From NCBI GenBank assembly GCA_965644315.1, contig CBFFRQ010000089.1, positions 434,001-498,000 on the forward strand: a stretch of DNA of 64,000 bases. Reading direction: 5' to 3'. Source of the stretch: Caecitellus pseudoparvulus (lineage: Eukaryota; Bigyra: Bicosoecida). Positions within the stretch are counted from its first letter, which is position 1. Every line of letters begins with the position of its first letter. The notes below the pieces were generated by a model. The model worked only from the letters and a program-made list of their open reading frames with translations, did not search any database and was not told where the DNA came from. Shown here piece by piece: positions 21,601-30,424 of the stretch. Both the position numbers and the translations under genes were made by a program.

Positions 21601-21782
21601 ACAGACTTGCAAGTGTACCTGCTCCTCGCGCTCTGGCTGGTGTGCTGCGACGCAGCATCTCCTGGTCGGGGTGGAGGGCCAGGCGGAGTGCGCACGCTGC
21701 CAACGTCGCTTTGCGGCGAGTCGAGCGTCAGGGCATTCCCGGGGGCCACACCCCCGCCTGCCGAGCTGAGGCTGCATCCCAT
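18699..21782 (-). CDS. Unrecognised large protein with MGCSLS N-terminus (probably N-acylated)
   Basis: The main exon runs from about 21120 down to a TGA at 18699. The upstream structure is less certain: a first exon 21782-21389 begins MGCSLS, and a 49-base exon 21329-21281 encodes VLSLDSMRSAGEIRDW. It is followed by a GTGCGT donor at 21280 and a phase-compatible acceptor just before 21120. MGCxxS is the classic myristoylation motif with a palmitoylatable Cys3, so attachment to membranes is likely. The better conserved-looking core lies at nt 20950-20480 (VGVGGYVTAPVRFARGLKQL; PFMNFLDLGKALGHDCTVVL; STATWAIAGPWVCPV). A Ser/Arg/Gly-rich linker and another globular-looking block near 19700-19440 follow. 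I recognise no family. If the first exons are wrong, the alternative start is ATG at 21062. Confidence 0.6.
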
Positions 21783-22230
21783 GCTTCGACGTGAGCTGTG
21801 TGGGAGTGTAAATTCCCAATGATGAGTGGTTTGTTGTGTTATGCTCTGTTTTCGCTGCTGCACTGTCCAGCCTGGAAGCCCCCACTGGCTTCTCGCGTCG
21901 CTGCCTCTACTAGTTTGAGGTACATCCCGCCCTGCGCCTCAAACGGTCACTCAAAACATTGCACACCATGACTCCTCTAGCTGTTCCACACAATCCACGC
22001 CTCCACACATACCCGATCTGGCACACTCCACGCAACCGAGGCAGGAGCCGCTGGCTTGTTTGAGCCACAGTCCACGTGGAGCCCGAAGCGACACTCTTCA
22101 TACCCTGCCACCCTTGGGTGGGGCGTGCCCTGTGTGATCAGACTGCTGAAAGCACAGGAGGTGGAGCCGCCCCTGCCTGTCCGCTGCTGGCCCTCCAAGT
22201 GCGCAGACCAGCCAGCGCTGGTTCTTGGAA
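21783..22230. promoter_or_regulatory. Divergent intergenic region with duplicated upstream block of the F-box array
   Basis: The region separates the reverse MGCSLS gene from the first F-box/membrane gene and is clearly richer in A/T than the coding DNA. The 194 bases next to the forward gene (22037-22230) are nearly identical to 24817-25014 upstream of the second array gene. Conservation runs right up to the ATG and includes CGACACTCTTCATACCCTGC and the GCGCAGACCAGCC block before the start. It is therefore a co-duplicated 5' flank and probable promoter. I see no clear TATA box. Confidence 0.6.
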
Positions 22231-24690
22231 ATGGCAGGGAGAAGCACTTTTGGCGTGGTGGAGCCACATGCCTGTGAAGAGCAGGCACAGCCAGGCCTGC
22301 AGGAGCTATCTGACGAGTGCCTGCATGTGGTACTGAGCATGCTGTCAGCGGGGGACTTGCTGCGGTTGGGCTGTGTCAACTGGGAGTGGCTTTCTCGGGC
22401 AGACGACCAGAGGATTTGGCTGCCCCTGCTCATGCAGGACTTTCGCGTCAAGTGCCACGTCTCAGCACTGACGCCAACCGATGCGTCCAAGAGGCACAGC
22501 GAAGATGCTGCAGACGTCTCCAGTGTCATCTCTGTAGGGGGCGCGAAGCAAGCGTACAAAGCTGCTATGAGAGCGCACCAGGAGAAAGTGCGGGAATTGA
22601 TGCGAGACCTGCAGCGGCAGCACAGGGAGGAGCTCCAGGAGCGCGTCAAAGACCTCACGGCCACACACCCCTTCCTCACACTCACACCCCGTGCACTCTG
22701 GCAAGACGCATGGTCGCTCCCCGACATCCAAGTGACCGCCACACGGCTCCAGCTTGCCGTTGCCGCCTTCCTCGCCATCGCCCTAATGTGCACCTTCGGC
22801 GTGACAGGCGCCTGCTTCACCCTGGCACAAGGCGCTCTGCTGCTCGTCAGCAACGCCGCCCTCATCATCAACATCCTCGCCATCGCGGAGGACCGGCCAC
22901 GAGTCACTCTGCGCTCATACCTGCTGCGTTTCCTCCTCCACACTGGCCTCTTCCCGTCCCTCACACACGCCCTGGAGTCCATGACTGACCGCACCCTACG
23001 ACTGGCATTCATCGCTGCACTGTGCTGGCACATCCCACTGACACTGCTCACCCACTTCCTGCCCGCCGGACTGTCCACCTCCAACCCCGTCTCCCTCCTC
23101 CTGCAAACCTTCATACTGTGCCTGCTGCCCATCCGGTGGGGGAGCCTGGTCGCCCTCGTCCTCCTCTGCATCGACCAAGGCGAGACAGCGTGGAGGCGAG
23201 GCATCTCGAGCATTGACTCAGATGCACAGACAGCCGGCAAGCTTGCCTGTGGCGGCCTGCTTGCCTCCCAGCTCGGCCTCATGCTGCACATGCTCCTGAC
23301 AGGCGGCTACCCTTCCATGTCACACGACCTGCTGCCCGCCCTGTGGCAGGCTCTGCAAGTCATCTGTGTCGCAGTCATCGTCGTGGCAGGCGGCCTGCTC
23401 GCCGGCATGGCGTCAGCCCACTACACCCGGGTGTGGTGGGATCGCAACCGCGCCATCATCGAGACGTGGACCAGTGCGGATGTGCATCGGTCTCCCCTGC
23501 AGGCCATGGACCGTGGCGAGCGGTTCTACATCTCCACGGACTTCAAAGAGCTTGCCGGCGTCGGGGGTGTTGCCGCAGGCGTGCTGGCAGTGGGGCACTT
23601 CGCACTGCTGCCGCTCCTGGACTGGTTTGGACTGCTGCATGCCCCTGCTGCGCCGTACATGCTCCTGCACGCCGCTGCGGCAGGCGAGCAGCTGCTGCAA
23701 GCGTACCGCCTCATCGCCATGGTCATCTTGCTGTGCACAGTCGCTGTGTGGCTGCTGTGCTCGTACTGCTCGTGGCTGCTGGCGGCGGTGGGGGAGCGAC
23801 CCCCCCCTGGCTGGCTGCAGCACATTCAGCTCATCGGGCTGCCCATTGCACTGCTGGTGTGGTGGGGGGGTGAGTGGCTGGCACTGGCCACTGGTGCAGG
23901 GCCGCTGGCTGTCATGGACCCTGCCACACACATCGGCACTGTGCGGTTGGTGATGCCGACTGACCCCGTGATGGACTTCGTGGGTGACGCACTGTACACT
24001 ATGTTGTTGAGTGTGCCGTACTGGGTTGTGACAGTGGGTGTGCCGGGTGTGTGTTGGGGTGTGGTGTTGGCGGTGTACTATGTCCTGGCGCTGCCGCTGT
24101 ACTGTGTTGGAGCGGCACTGTGGCAGGCTCAAGCTAGTGTGGCTTCCATCGTGGGAGCTTCAGATGCCTTGGCTGTGTCACCCGTGCAGGTGTGCTGGGA
24201 TGTCTACTCGCCGCTCGCCATCGCAGGCAGGCTGTGGGGAGCCATCACACACGCCACCTGGGTGCTGACCAGCCTGTGCCTGGGCGAGGCATGGGGGGCG
24301 TGGCTGGTCGGTTGGAGTCCAGGTGTGTCCGCGGCGAGCACACTGCCGAGCAACGTGACGCCAGTAGTGTGTGTGTGGGCACGTGTGGCTGGTGCGGGCG
24401 TGGCGGCATGTCCGCCCATACCGGAACCCATGTGTTTCGGAGATGACACCGTGGCTGCATCCCCAACGCTGGACGGTGAGGGCAGCAGCTGGTGGTCTTG
24501 GGTGTGGTGGGCTTGCATCATTGTGTCCAGCGCCTTGGTCGTGGTGGGTGTGGCACTAGCCTTGCGCAAGGTGCTAGACAGCCGTGGGCCACGGCGAGTG
24601 CGCCGACCCGGCCGTGGACACCGGCAACGTGAAGCCCGCCTGCCCGAGAGAGAAGCACCACAGACCAGGCACCGAGTGCGGGCGCGTTGA
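22231..24690 (+). CDS. F-box polytopic membrane protein, array copy 1
   Basis: Intronless, 819 residues from ATG 22231. The N-terminal F-box is at about residues 24-70 (LSDECLHVVLSMLSAGDLLRLGC...IWLPLLMQDF). A charged coiled segment follows (QEKVRELMRDLQRQHREELQ), then LTATHPFL, and then about 12 hydrophobic segments from residue about 165 to 800, the last being WWACIIVSSALVVVGVAL. A short Arg-rich tail ends the protein. A Cys-containing loop near the C-terminus reads CVWARVAGAGVAACPPIP. F-box proteins recruit substrates to SCF ubiquitin ligases through Skp1 but are normally soluble, so a membrane-embedded F-box protein would place an E3 on a membrane; that is inference. I do not recognise the membrane domain as a known transporter. 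Copies 2 and 3 follow at 2,784 and 2,824 base spacing. Confidence 0.85.
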   Translation: MAGRSTFGVVEPHACEEQAQPGLQELSDECLHVVLSMLSAGDLLRLGCVNWEWLSRADDQRIWLPLLMQDFRVKCHVSALTPTDASKRHSEDAADVSSVISVGGAKQAYKAAMRAHQEKVRELMRDLQRQHREELQERVKDLTATHPFLTLTPRALWQDAWSLPDIQVTATRLQLAVAAFLAIALMCTFGVTGACFTLAQGALLLVSNAALIINILAIAEDRPRVTLRSYLLRFLLHTGLFPSLTHALESMTDRTLRLAFIAALCWHIPLTLLTHFLPAGLSTSNPVSLLLQTFILCLLPIRWGSLVALVLLCIDQGETAWRRGISSIDSDAQTAGKLACGGLLASQLGLMLHMLLTGGYPSMSHDLLPALWQALQVICVAVIVVAGGLLAGMASAHYTRVWWDRNRAIIETWTSADVHRSPLQAMDRGERFYISTDFKELAGVGGVAAGVLAVGHFALLPLLDWFGLLHAPAAPYMLLHAAAAGEQLLQAYRLIAMVILLCTVAVWLLCSYCSWLLAAVGERPPPGWLQHIQLIGLPIALLVWWGGEWLALATGAGPLAVMDPATHIGTVRLVMPTDPVMDFVGDALYTMLLSVPYWVVTVGVPGVCWGVVLAVYYVLALPLYCVGAALWQAQASVASIVGASDALAVSPVQVCWDVYSPLAIAGRLWGAITHATWVLTSLCLGEAWGAWLVGWSPGVSAASTLPSNVTPVVCVWARVAGAGVAACPPIPEPMCFGDDTVAASPTLDGEGSSWWSWVWWACIIVSSALVVVGVALALRKVLDSRGPRRVRRPGRGHRQREARLPEREAPQTRHRVRAR

Positions 24691-25014
24691 GATGGCAAGG
24701 TACAGCGCATGCCAAGGTTCAATACATGTATACGCGACGTGCTGCAGTGCACTTGTGCTCGCACCTGTCAACTCCAACTCCCCCCCCCATCTCCAACTAC
24801 CATGCACTTTGAGGTGCCGAGGCAGGCGCCGCTGGCTTGCTCGAGCCACAGTCCACGTAGAGCCCGAAGCGACACTCTTCATACCCTGCCACCCTTGGGT
24901 GGGGTGTACCCTGTGTGATCAGACTGCTGAAAGCACAGGAGGTCGAGCTGCCGCCCCTACCTGTCCGCTGCTGGCCCTCCAAGTGCGCAGACCAGCCAGC
25001 GCTGGTTCTTGGAA
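24691..25014. other. Spacer between array copies 1 and 2 (duplicated 3' and 5' flanks)
   Basis: The first 100 bases (GATGGCAAGGTACAGCGCAT...) match the 3' flank of copy 2 from 27475. The last 198 bases match the 5' flank of copy 1. The duplicated unit is thus the whole gene with both flanks, not just the coding sequence. No ORF of note. Confidence 0.85.
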
Positions 25015-27474
25015 ATGGCAGGGAGAAGCACTTTTGGCGTGGTGGAGCCACATGCCTGTGAAGAGCAGGCACGGCCAGGCCTGCAGGAGCTACCTGACGA
25101 GTGCCTGCATGTGGTACTGAGCATGCTGTCAGCGAGGGACTTGATGCGATTGGGCTGTGTCAGCAGGGTTTTTCGGTCGCGTGCAAGTAAAAAGGAAACT
25201 TGGCTGCCGCTGCTCATGCAGGACTTTCGCGTCGATTGCCACGTCTCGGCACTGACGCCTACCGATGCGTCCAACAGGGCCGCTGAAGCGGCTAGATATG
25301 TCTCCAGTTTTGTTTCAACGCGAAGCGCCAAGAGAGCGTACAAAGCTGCCATGAAGGCGCACCAGGAGAAAGTGCGGGAATTGATGCGAGACCTGCAGCG
25401 GCAGCACAGGGAGGAGCTCCAGGAGCGCGTCAAGGACCTCACGGCCACACACCCCTTCCTCACACTCATACCCCGTGCACTCTGGCAAGACGCATGGTCT
25501 CTCCCTGACATCCAAGTGACCGCCACACGGCTCCAGCTTGCCGCTGCCGCCTTCCTCGTCATCGCCCTCATGTACACCTTCGGCGTGACAGGCGCCTGCT
25601 TCACCCTGGCACAAGGCGCTCTGCTGCTTGTCAGCAACGCCGCCCTCGTCATCAACATCTTCGCCATCGCGGAGGACCGGCTGCGAGTCATTCTGCGCTC
25701 CCACCTGCTGCGTTTCCTCCTCCACACTGGCCTCTTCCCGTCCCTCACACACGCCCTGGAGTCCATGACTGACCGCACCCTCCGACTGGCACTCATCGCT
25801 GCACTGTTCTGCCACATCCCACTGACACTGCTCACCCACTTCCTGCCCGCCGGACTGTCCATCTCCAACCCCGTCTCCCTCCTCCTGCAAACCTTCATAC
25901 TGTGCCTGCTGCCCATCCGGTGGGGGAGCCTGGTCGTGCTGGGCGCCCTCTACATCGACCAAGGCGAGTGGGTATGGTGGCGAGGCATCTCGAACATGAG
26001 CCCGGAAGCACAGACAGCTTGCAAGCTTGCCTGTGGCGGCCTGCTTGCCTCCCAGCTCGGCCTCATGCTGCACATGCTCCTGACAGGCGGCTACCCTTCC
26101 ATGTCACACGACCTGCTGCCCGCCCTGTGGCAGGCTCTGCAAGTCATCTGCGTCGCAGTCATCGTCATGTCAGGCGGCCTGCTCGCCGGCATGGCGTCAG
26201 CCCACTACATCCGGGTGTGGTGGGAGCGCAACCGCGCCATCATCGAGACGTGGACCAGTGCTGATGTGCAGCGGTCTCCCTTGCATGCCATAGACCGTGG
26301 CGGGCAGTTCTACAACACCTCCGACTTCAATCACCTCGTCAGCATGTATATTATGGCGACAGGTGTGTTGGCAGTGGGGCACTTCGCACTGCTGCCGCTC
26401 CTGGACTGGTTTGGACTGCTGCACGCCCCTGCTGCGCCGTACATGCTCCTGCACGCCGCCGCGGCAGGCGAGCAGCTGCTGCAAGCGTACCGCCTCATCG
26501 CCATGGTCATCTTGCTGTGCACAGTCGCTGTGTGGCTGCTGTGCTCGCACTGCTCGTGGCTGCTGGCGGCGGTGGGGGAGCGACCCCCCCCTGGCTGGCT
26601 GCAGCACATTCAGCTCATCGGGCTGCCCATTGCACTGTTGGCGTGGCTTGGAGGTGAGCGGCTGGCGCTGGCCACTGGTGCAGGGCCGCTGGCTGTCATG
26701 GACCCCATGACATACTTCGGCACTGTGCGGTTGGTGATGCCGACTGACCCCGTGATGGACTTCGTGGGTGATGCGCTGCACACGGTGTTGTTGAGTGTGC
26801 CGTACTGGGTTGTGATGGTGGGCGTGCCGGGTGTGTGTTGGGGTGTGGTGTTGGCGGTGTACTATGTCCTGGCGCTGCCGCTGTACTGTGTTGGGGCAGC
26901 ACTGTGGCAGGCTCAAGCTGGTGTGGCTTCCATCGTGGGAGCTTCAGATGCCTTGGCTGTGTCACCTCTGCAGGTGTGCTGGGATGTCTACTCGCCGCTC
27001 GCCATCGCAGGCAGGCTGTGGGGAGCCATCACACACGCCACCTGGGTGCTGACCACCCTGTGCCTGGGCGAGGCATGGGGGGCGTGGATGGCCGGTTGGA
27101 GTCCAGGTGTGTCCGCGGCGAGCACAGTGCCGAGCAACATGACGCTTGCGATGTGTGTGTGGGCACGGGTGGCCGGTGCTGGTCTAAGCTCGTGTCCCCC
27201 ACTGCCAGTACCCATGTGTTTCGGTGATGACCCCGTGGCAGCATCCCCAGCGGTGGAAGGTGAGGGCAGCAGCTGGTGGTCTTGGGTGTGGTGGGCTTGC
27301 ATCATCGTGTCCAGCGCCTTGGTCGTGGTGGGCGTGGCACTAGCCTTGCGCAAGGTGCTGGACAGCCGTGGGCCACGGCGAGTGCGCCGACCCGGCCGAG
27401 GACGCCGGCAACGTGAAGCCCGCCTGCCCGAGAGAGAAGCAACACAGACCAGGCACCGAGTGCGGGCGCGTTGA
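25015..27474 (+). CDS. F-box polytopic membrane protein, array copy 2
   Basis: Intronless, 819 residues, the same length and architecture as copy 1: F-box (LPDECLHVVLSMLSARDLMRLGC), coiled segment, about 12 hydrophobic segments, Cys loop and Arg-rich tail. Over most of its length it is almost identical to copy 1 even at silent sites. Differences are concentrated in short patches: after the F-box core (SRVFRSRASKKETW versus NWEWLSRADDQRIW), at NRAAEAARYVSSFVSTRSAKR, around nt 26300-26360 (FYNTSDFNHLVSMYIMATG) and in the C-terminal loop (AGLSSCPPLPVP). The initiation context GGAAATGGCAGG is the same as in copies 1 and 3. Product and location are inferred as for copy 1. Confidence 0.85.
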   Translation: MAGRSTFGVVEPHACEEQARPGLQELPDECLHVVLSMLSARDLMRLGCVSRVFRSRASKKETWLPLLMQDFRVDCHVSALTPTDASNRAAEAARYVSSFVSTRSAKRAYKAAMKAHQEKVRELMRDLQRQHREELQERVKDLTATHPFLTLIPRALWQDAWSLPDIQVTATRLQLAAAAFLVIALMYTFGVTGACFTLAQGALLLVSNAALVINIFAIAEDRLRVILRSHLLRFLLHTGLFPSLTHALESMTDRTLRLALIAALFCHIPLTLLTHFLPAGLSISNPVSLLLQTFILCLLPIRWGSLVVLGALYIDQGEWVWWRGISNMSPEAQTACKLACGGLLASQLGLMLHMLLTGGYPSMSHDLLPALWQALQVICVAVIVMSGGLLAGMASAHYIRVWWERNRAIIETWTSADVQRSPLHAIDRGGQFYNTSDFNHLVSMYIMATGVLAVGHFALLPLLDWFGLLHAPAAPYMLLHAAAAGEQLLQAYRLIAMVILLCTVAVWLLCSHCSWLLAAVGERPPPGWLQHIQLIGLPIALLAWLGGERLALATGAGPLAVMDPMTYFGTVRLVMPTDPVMDFVGDALHTVLLSVPYWVVMVGVPGVCWGVVLAVYYVLALPLYCVGAALWQAQAGVASIVGASDALAVSPLQVCWDVYSPLAIAGRLWGAITHATWVLTTLCLGEAWGAWMAGWSPGVSAASTVPSNMTLAMCVWARVAGAGLSSCPPLPVPMCFGDDPVAASPAVEGEGSSWWSWVWWACIIVSSALVVVGVALALRKVLDSRGPRRVRRPGRGRRQREARLPEREATQTRHRVRAR

Positions 27475-27838
27475 GATGGCAAGGTACAGCGCATGCCAAG
27501 GTGCAATTCATGTTCTCGCGACGTGCTGCAAGGCACTCGTGCTCACCCCTGTCAACACCAACTACCCCCTCCCATCTCCAATTGCCATGCACTCTCCAAC
27601 ATGCACCAAAGCCATTACATGACACACTCCGAAGCCTTAACACACCCCTTCTCCAACCCCGCTTCCAAGCAAAAGCACAGAGTGTGCCAAGCACGGCCTT
27701 CGCGCGAGTGCTTGCCACAGTCTCCAACCAAGCAGCAACCACCAAACCTGTGAGATCATCGCAGGAAAGACCACTTTCCAAAGGCACACACTTTTCAGCA
27801 ATCTAAGCGCGCAGACCAGCCTGCGCTAGCTCTGGGAA
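27475..27838. other. Spacer between array copies 2 and 3
   Basis: The first about 100 bases repeat the 3' flank of copy 1. The rest is C/A-rich and unlike the other promoters, except for the last 36 bases (GCGCAGACCAGCCTGCGCTA up to the ATG), which resemble the flank just before copies 1 and 2. Copy 3 therefore appears to have a largely different upstream region. No coding sequence is seen. Confidence 0.65.
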
Positions 27839-30424
27839 ATGGCAGGAAGGAGCTGCATAAGCGCGATCCCTCAAGATGCTGAAGGGCAGGCACGTCCCAA
27901 CACCCAGGACATTGACCGCGCTCCCCAAGCTGCCTCGAGTGGCGCCGACTCCAATGGGGACCTGATACGCGCAGCCTGTGCAGACGATTCAACAAATCGG
28001 TGGAAACGCTTTGCACAAGAGCGCCCGTACCTTGAACACCTCGCGCACTTGAGCGCGAGAGCAGCCAAAGTCAAGCTACTGAAGGAGGCCACAGCTGCTG
28101 TGGACTTCTTCGGACCTGATGTGTTCATGGAGACCCGTGTGGAAGGACCGTCACAGGCTTTGTTGTCCAAACAGAAGCAGAAGACTGAACCTCAACAAGA
28201 AACAGCGCACTGCGCAACACACCACAACATCGAAGACCTCACGGCCACACACCCCTTCCTCACACTCATACCCCGCGCTCTCTGGCAAGACGCATGGTCG
28301 CTCCCTGACATCCAAGTGACCGCCACACGGCTCCAGCTTGCCGTCGCCGCCTTCCTTGCCATCGCCCTCATGTGCACCTTCGGCGTGACAGGCGCCTGCT
28401 TCACCCTGGCACAAGGCGCTCTGCTGCTCGTCAGCAACGCCGCCTTCTTCGTCCTCATTGCCATCGTTGACAGAAAACATGGTTTGTGCTTTTCCCGTTC
28501 CATTGGCCTCTTCCCGTCCCTCACACACGCCCTGGAGTCCATGACTGACCGCACCCTCCGACTGGCATTCATCGCTGCACTGTGCTGCCACATCCCACTG
28601 ACACTGCTCACCCACTTCCTGCCCGCCGGACTGTCCACCTCCAACCCCGTCTCCCTCCTCCTGCAAACCTTCACACTGTGCCTGCTGCCCATCCGGTGGG
28701 GGAGCCTGGTCGTGCTGGGCGCCCTCTGCATCGACCAAGGCGAGACAGCGTGGAAGCGAGGCATCTCGAGCATTGACTCAGATGCACAGACAGCTTGCAA
28801 GCTTGCCTGTGGCGGCCTGCTTGCCTCCCAGCTCGGCCTCATGCTGCACATGCTCCTGACAGGCGGCTACCCTTCCATGTCACACGACCTGCTGCCTGCC
28901 CTGTGGCAGGCTCTGCAGGTCATCTGTGTCGCAGTCATCGTCGTGGCAGGCGGCCTGCTCGCCGGCATGGCGTCAGCCCACTACACCCGGGTGTGGTGGG
29001 ATCGCAACCGCGCCATCATCGAGACGTGGACCAGTGCTGATGTGCAGCGGCCGCCCCTGCAGGCCATGGACCGTGGCGAGCGGTTTTATGACTCCTCCGA
29101 CTTCAATCACCTCACCAACATGTACATGATGGCGGCTGGTGTGTTGGCGGTGGGGCACTTCGCACTGCTGCCGCTCCTGGACTGGTTTGGACTGCTGCAT
29201 GCCCCTGCTGCGCCATACATGCTTCTGCATGCCGCCGCGGCAGGTGAGCAGCTGCTGCAAGCGTACCGCCTCGTCGCCATGGTCATCTTGCTGTGCACAG
29301 TCGCTGTGTGGCTGCTGTGCTCGCACTGCTCATGGCTGCTGGCGGCGGTGGGGGAGCGGCGCCCCCCTGGCTGGCTGCAGCACATTCAGCTCATCGGGCT
29401 GCCCATTGCACTGCTGGCGTGGTGGGGGGGTGAGTGGCTGGCGCTGGCCACTGGTGCAGGGCCGCTGGCTGTCATGGACCCCATGACATACTTCGGCACT
29501 GTGCGGCTGGTGGTGCCGACTGACCCGGTCATGGACTTCGTGGGTGATGCGCTGCACACGGTGTTGTTGAGTGTGCCGTACTGGGTTGTGATGGTGGGCG
29601 TGCCGGGTGTGTGTTGGGGTGTGGTGTTGGCGGTGTACTATGTCCTGACGCTGCCACTGTACTGCGCAAACTCGTACCTCCTGCATCTTGTGACTGAAGG
29701 GTCGCAGGGGGGAGCAGCTGCTGCTTTCCAGCTATCGTCACCTCTGCAGGTGTGCTGGGATGTCTACTCGCCCCTCGCCATCGCAGGCAGGCTGTGGGGA
29801 GCCATCACACATGCCACTTGGCTGCTGACCACCCTGTGCCTGGGCGAGGCATGGGGGGCGTGGATGGCTGGCTTGAGTCCAGGTGTGTCCGCGGCAAGTA
29901 CACTGCCGAGTAACGTGACGCCAGTGATGTGTGTGTGGGCACGAGTGGCTGGTGCGGGCGTGGCGGCATGTCCGGCGCTCCCTTCCTTTCCCTGCTACTG
30001 GGACGATGGGCCGTTCACTTGTCTGGCGGCAATGCCCTCTGATATGTGCCTGGACGGGATTGAAGTGGCATTGGAAGACTTTCCTCAGCCATCCACAGCC
30101 CCGGATGCACTTGCCCTCGGGTTTCCTCCGGCAGGTCCTGTCACACCTGCCATGTGTGTGTGGGCAAGAATCTCGCGAGCTTCACTGGGAACTTGCCCAC
30201 CTCTTCCCAAGCTGCAGTGCGGTGCAGATGAGCCACTTGAATCACAGGGTACGCGGTTGCCTGAGCATTGGATACCACCGCTGCTGAAGCGACTAGCACT
30301 CGTCATTTGTATCTCCTTGTCGATGCTTGGCATCCTATACTTCACATGCATGCTGCTACTGCTGTGCGCAATAGATAGCTTCCCGTACATGAGAAGAAGA
30401 GCCCGGCCAAAGAGAAAGGACTAG
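27839..30424 (+). CDS. Polytopic membrane protein, array copy 3, F-box lost and C-terminus extended
   Basis: Intronless, 861 residues. From LTATHPFLTLIPRALWQDAW (about residue 134) on, it is nearly identical to copies 1 and 2. The first 133 residues are different: only the opening MAGRS and a loosely similar Gln/Pro-rich stretch recall the paralogues. The F-box and the QEKVRELM coiled segment are gone, replaced by a polar helical sequence (FAQERPYLEHLAHLSARAAK). One loop is shortened (DRKHGLCFSRSIGLFPS). A unique patch replaces the segment at nt 29665-29740 (YLLHLVTEGSQGGAAAAFQL). The Cys loop is duplicated (CVWARVAGAGVAACPALP and CVWARISRASLGTCPPLP), and the last membrane segment and tail are unrelated in detail (VICISLSMLGILYFTCMLLL). 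It may be a diverged paralogue no longer tied to SCF, or a chimera. Confidence 0.83.
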   Translation: MAGRSCISAIPQDAEGQARPNTQDIDRAPQAASSGADSNGDLIRAACADDSTNRWKRFAQERPYLEHLAHLSARAAKVKLLKEATAAVDFFGPDVFMETRVEGPSQALLSKQKQKTEPQQETAHCATHHNIEDLTATHPFLTLIPRALWQDAWSLPDIQVTATRLQLAVAAFLAIALMCTFGVTGACFTLAQGALLLVSNAAFFVLIAIVDRKHGLCFSRSIGLFPSLTHALESMTDRTLRLAFIAALCCHIPLTLLTHFLPAGLSTSNPVSLLLQTFTLCLLPIRWGSLVVLGALCIDQGETAWKRGISSIDSDAQTACKLACGGLLASQLGLMLHMLLTGGYPSMSHDLLPALWQALQVICVAVIVVAGGLLAGMASAHYTRVWWDRNRAIIETWTSADVQRPPLQAMDRGERFYDSSDFNHLTNMYMMAAGVLAVGHFALLPLLDWFGLLHAPAAPYMLLHAAAAGEQLLQAYRLVAMVILLCTVAVWLLCSHCSWLLAAVGERRPPGWLQHIQLIGLPIALLAWWGGEWLALATGAGPLAVMDPMTYFGTVRLVVPTDPVMDFVGDALHTVLLSVPYWVVMVGVPGVCWGVVLAVYYVLTLPLYCANSYLLHLVTEGSQGGAAAAFQLSSPLQVCWDVYSPLAIAGRLWGAITHATWLLTTLCLGEAWGAWMAGLSPGVSAASTLPSNVTPVMCVWARVAGAGVAACPALPSFPCYWDDGPFTCLAAMPSDMCLDGIEVALEDFPQPSTAPDALALGFPPAGPVTPAMCVWARISRASLGTCPPLPKLQCGADEPLESQGTRLPEHWIPPLLKRLALVICISLSMLGILYFTCMLLLLCAIDSFPYMRRRARPKRKD

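Larger units (their letters stand above)
22037..30424 (+). repeat. Tandem gene triplication
   Basis: Three head-to-tail units of about 2.8 kb, each carrying one intronless F-box/membrane gene (the third without the F-box) plus flanks. Long blocks in the membrane region (for example nt 23250-23420, 26030-26200 and 28795-28965) are identical or nearly so between units, including synonymous positions. That points to recent duplication or continuing gene conversion. Copy 3 is the most diverged at both ends. Confidence 0.9.

Noticed and set aside
22098-23291. 397-codon reverse ORF, repeated opposite the array copies
   Set aside because: It recurs only because the forward genes are duplicated; its content is the antisense of TM helices and it lacks conserved motifs.
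27839-30424. Array copy 3 as a pseudogene
   Set aside because: The full-length frame is open with an intact membrane region, and its unique segments remain in frame; divergence is better explained as functional change.
22231-30424. Transposon or viral origin of the three-gene array
   Set aside because: No terminal repeats, target-site duplications, integrase, transposase or viral genes are seen; the unit is a plain gene duplication with flanks.
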